Assembly (NCBI GenBank): GCA_946481425.1
Contig: CAMLNT010000098.1
Location: forward strand, 1 to 8,143
Direction of reading: 5' to 3'
DNA: 8,143 nucleotides
Source of the DNA: an uncultured Brevundimonas sp.
Lineage (GTDB): Bacteria > Pseudomonadota > Alphaproteobacteria > Caulobacterales > Caulobacteraceae
In this document: piece after piece, positions 7,965 through 8,143 of the stretch
How the letters are laid out: each line of letters starts with the position of its first letter
Position numbering within the stretch: the stretch's first letter is position 1
Position numbers and translations under genes: made by a program
The notes under the pieces: generated by a model
What the model saw: only the letters and a program-made list of their open reading frames with translations
The model's database searches: none
What the model was told of the DNA's origin: nothing

Positions 7965-7993
7965 TGCTTAGCGCGGGGGAAGGCGCAGGTCAC
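7965..7993 (-). promoter_or_regulatory. Weak candidate promoter for the beta-synthase/lyase operon
   Basis: On the minus strand GTGACC (7993-7988) lies 15 nt before GCTAAGCA (7972-7965). Spacing agrees with the Caulobacter housekeeping consensus and four bases match in each box, but the important -10 positions after GCTA are wrong. Transcription would begin near 7958, with a leader of about 47 nt. Confidence 0.22.
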
Positions 7994-8063
7994 GCGGGCG
8001 CTTCCGCCGTCCCGGAAAGGGCCTCGGCTTAGCCTCGTTGTTCGGGATGACGCGTCTCATCGT

Positions 8064-8087
8064 CTCCATGCAGCTGGCCGCATGGAG
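8064..8087. repeat. 8-bp perfect inverted repeat with 8-nt loop
   Basis: CTCCATGC (8064-8071) pairs exactly with GCATGGAG (8080-8087), and two G-T pairs could lengthen the stem. Neither strand has a T-run after it, so it is not a standard intrinsic terminator. It could be an operator, an RNA stem or the end of a transcript from beyond the window. Confidence 0.45.
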
Positions 8088-8107
8088 GTGGGAGGGCAGG
8101 CGGAGCG

Positions 8108-8124
8108 CCGGACTCCGGGTCCGG
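8108..8124. repeat. 6-bp inverted repeat with 5-nt loop
   Basis: CCGGAC (8108-8113) pairs exactly with GTCCGG (8119-8124). It lies 20 bp from the larger hairpin at 8064-8087. No T-run follows on either strand within the window. The two stems together may belong to a structured RNA or a regulatory region that continues past the right edge. Confidence 0.35.
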
Positions 8125-8143
8125 TGACCGTAGGGGTAGTGTG

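Noticed and set aside
8047..8127. 26-codon plus-strand ORF starting ATGACGCGT
   Set aside because: It has no Shine-Dalgarno sequence, is Arg/Gly-rich near its end, and overlaps both hairpins. An ORF this short is expected by chance.
7912..8143. Possible S-adenosylmethionine or other sulfur riboswitch before the beta-synthase gene
   Set aside because: I could recognise none of the conserved core sequences of such riboswitches. Only short GC-rich stems are visible.

Overview
This looks like an ordinary chromosomal stretch from a high-GC alphaproteobacterium, most likely of the Caulobacteraceae (Caulobacter/Brevundimonas type). The reasons are the very high GC and GC-ending codons, the secG-pyrG neighbourhood, a SecG with a long Ala/Pro/Glu/Gln tail, a TorF-like outer-membrane protein, and one promoter resembling the Caulobacter housekeeping consensus. 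The genus is an inference. No phage, IS, CRISPR, tRNA, rRNA or defence genes were seen.

Left block (1-1292, minus strand): secG, encoding a small subunit of the Sec translocon, is followed by an intrinsic terminator and then by the first 249 codons of pyrG (CTP synthase), which runs off the left edge. pyrG starts at GTG behind a good Shine-Dalgarno sequence.

Central block (1433-5358, plus strand): four genes share one direction. They encode a small exported protein with a TonB C-terminal-type domain, a nitronate monooxygenase (2-nitropropane dioxygenase family) flavoenzyme, a TorF-family putative outer-membrane protein, and a large exported DUF885 protein with a zinc-protease-like HEAMPGH motif. 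Gaps of 54-75 bp allow partial co-transcription, but the functions show no obvious common pathway.

Right block (5355-7911, minus strand): a two-gene operon encodes cystathionine beta-synthase (PLP domain plus a CBS-domain pair, no heme domain) and a cystathionine gamma-lyase-like enzyme, 4 bp apart. Together they would carry out reverse transsulfuration: homocysteine + serine to cystathionine to cysteine. The lyase gene meets the DUF885 gene tail to tail, and the two stop codons share the palindrome CTAG. The last 232 bp (7912-8143) hold the leader of this operon and two hairpins, but no convincing gene.

No clearly new system was found. The observations most worth a second look are the CTAG stop overlap, the terminator splitting secG from pyrG, the Tat-like DUF885 metalloprotein, and the structured region at the right edge.
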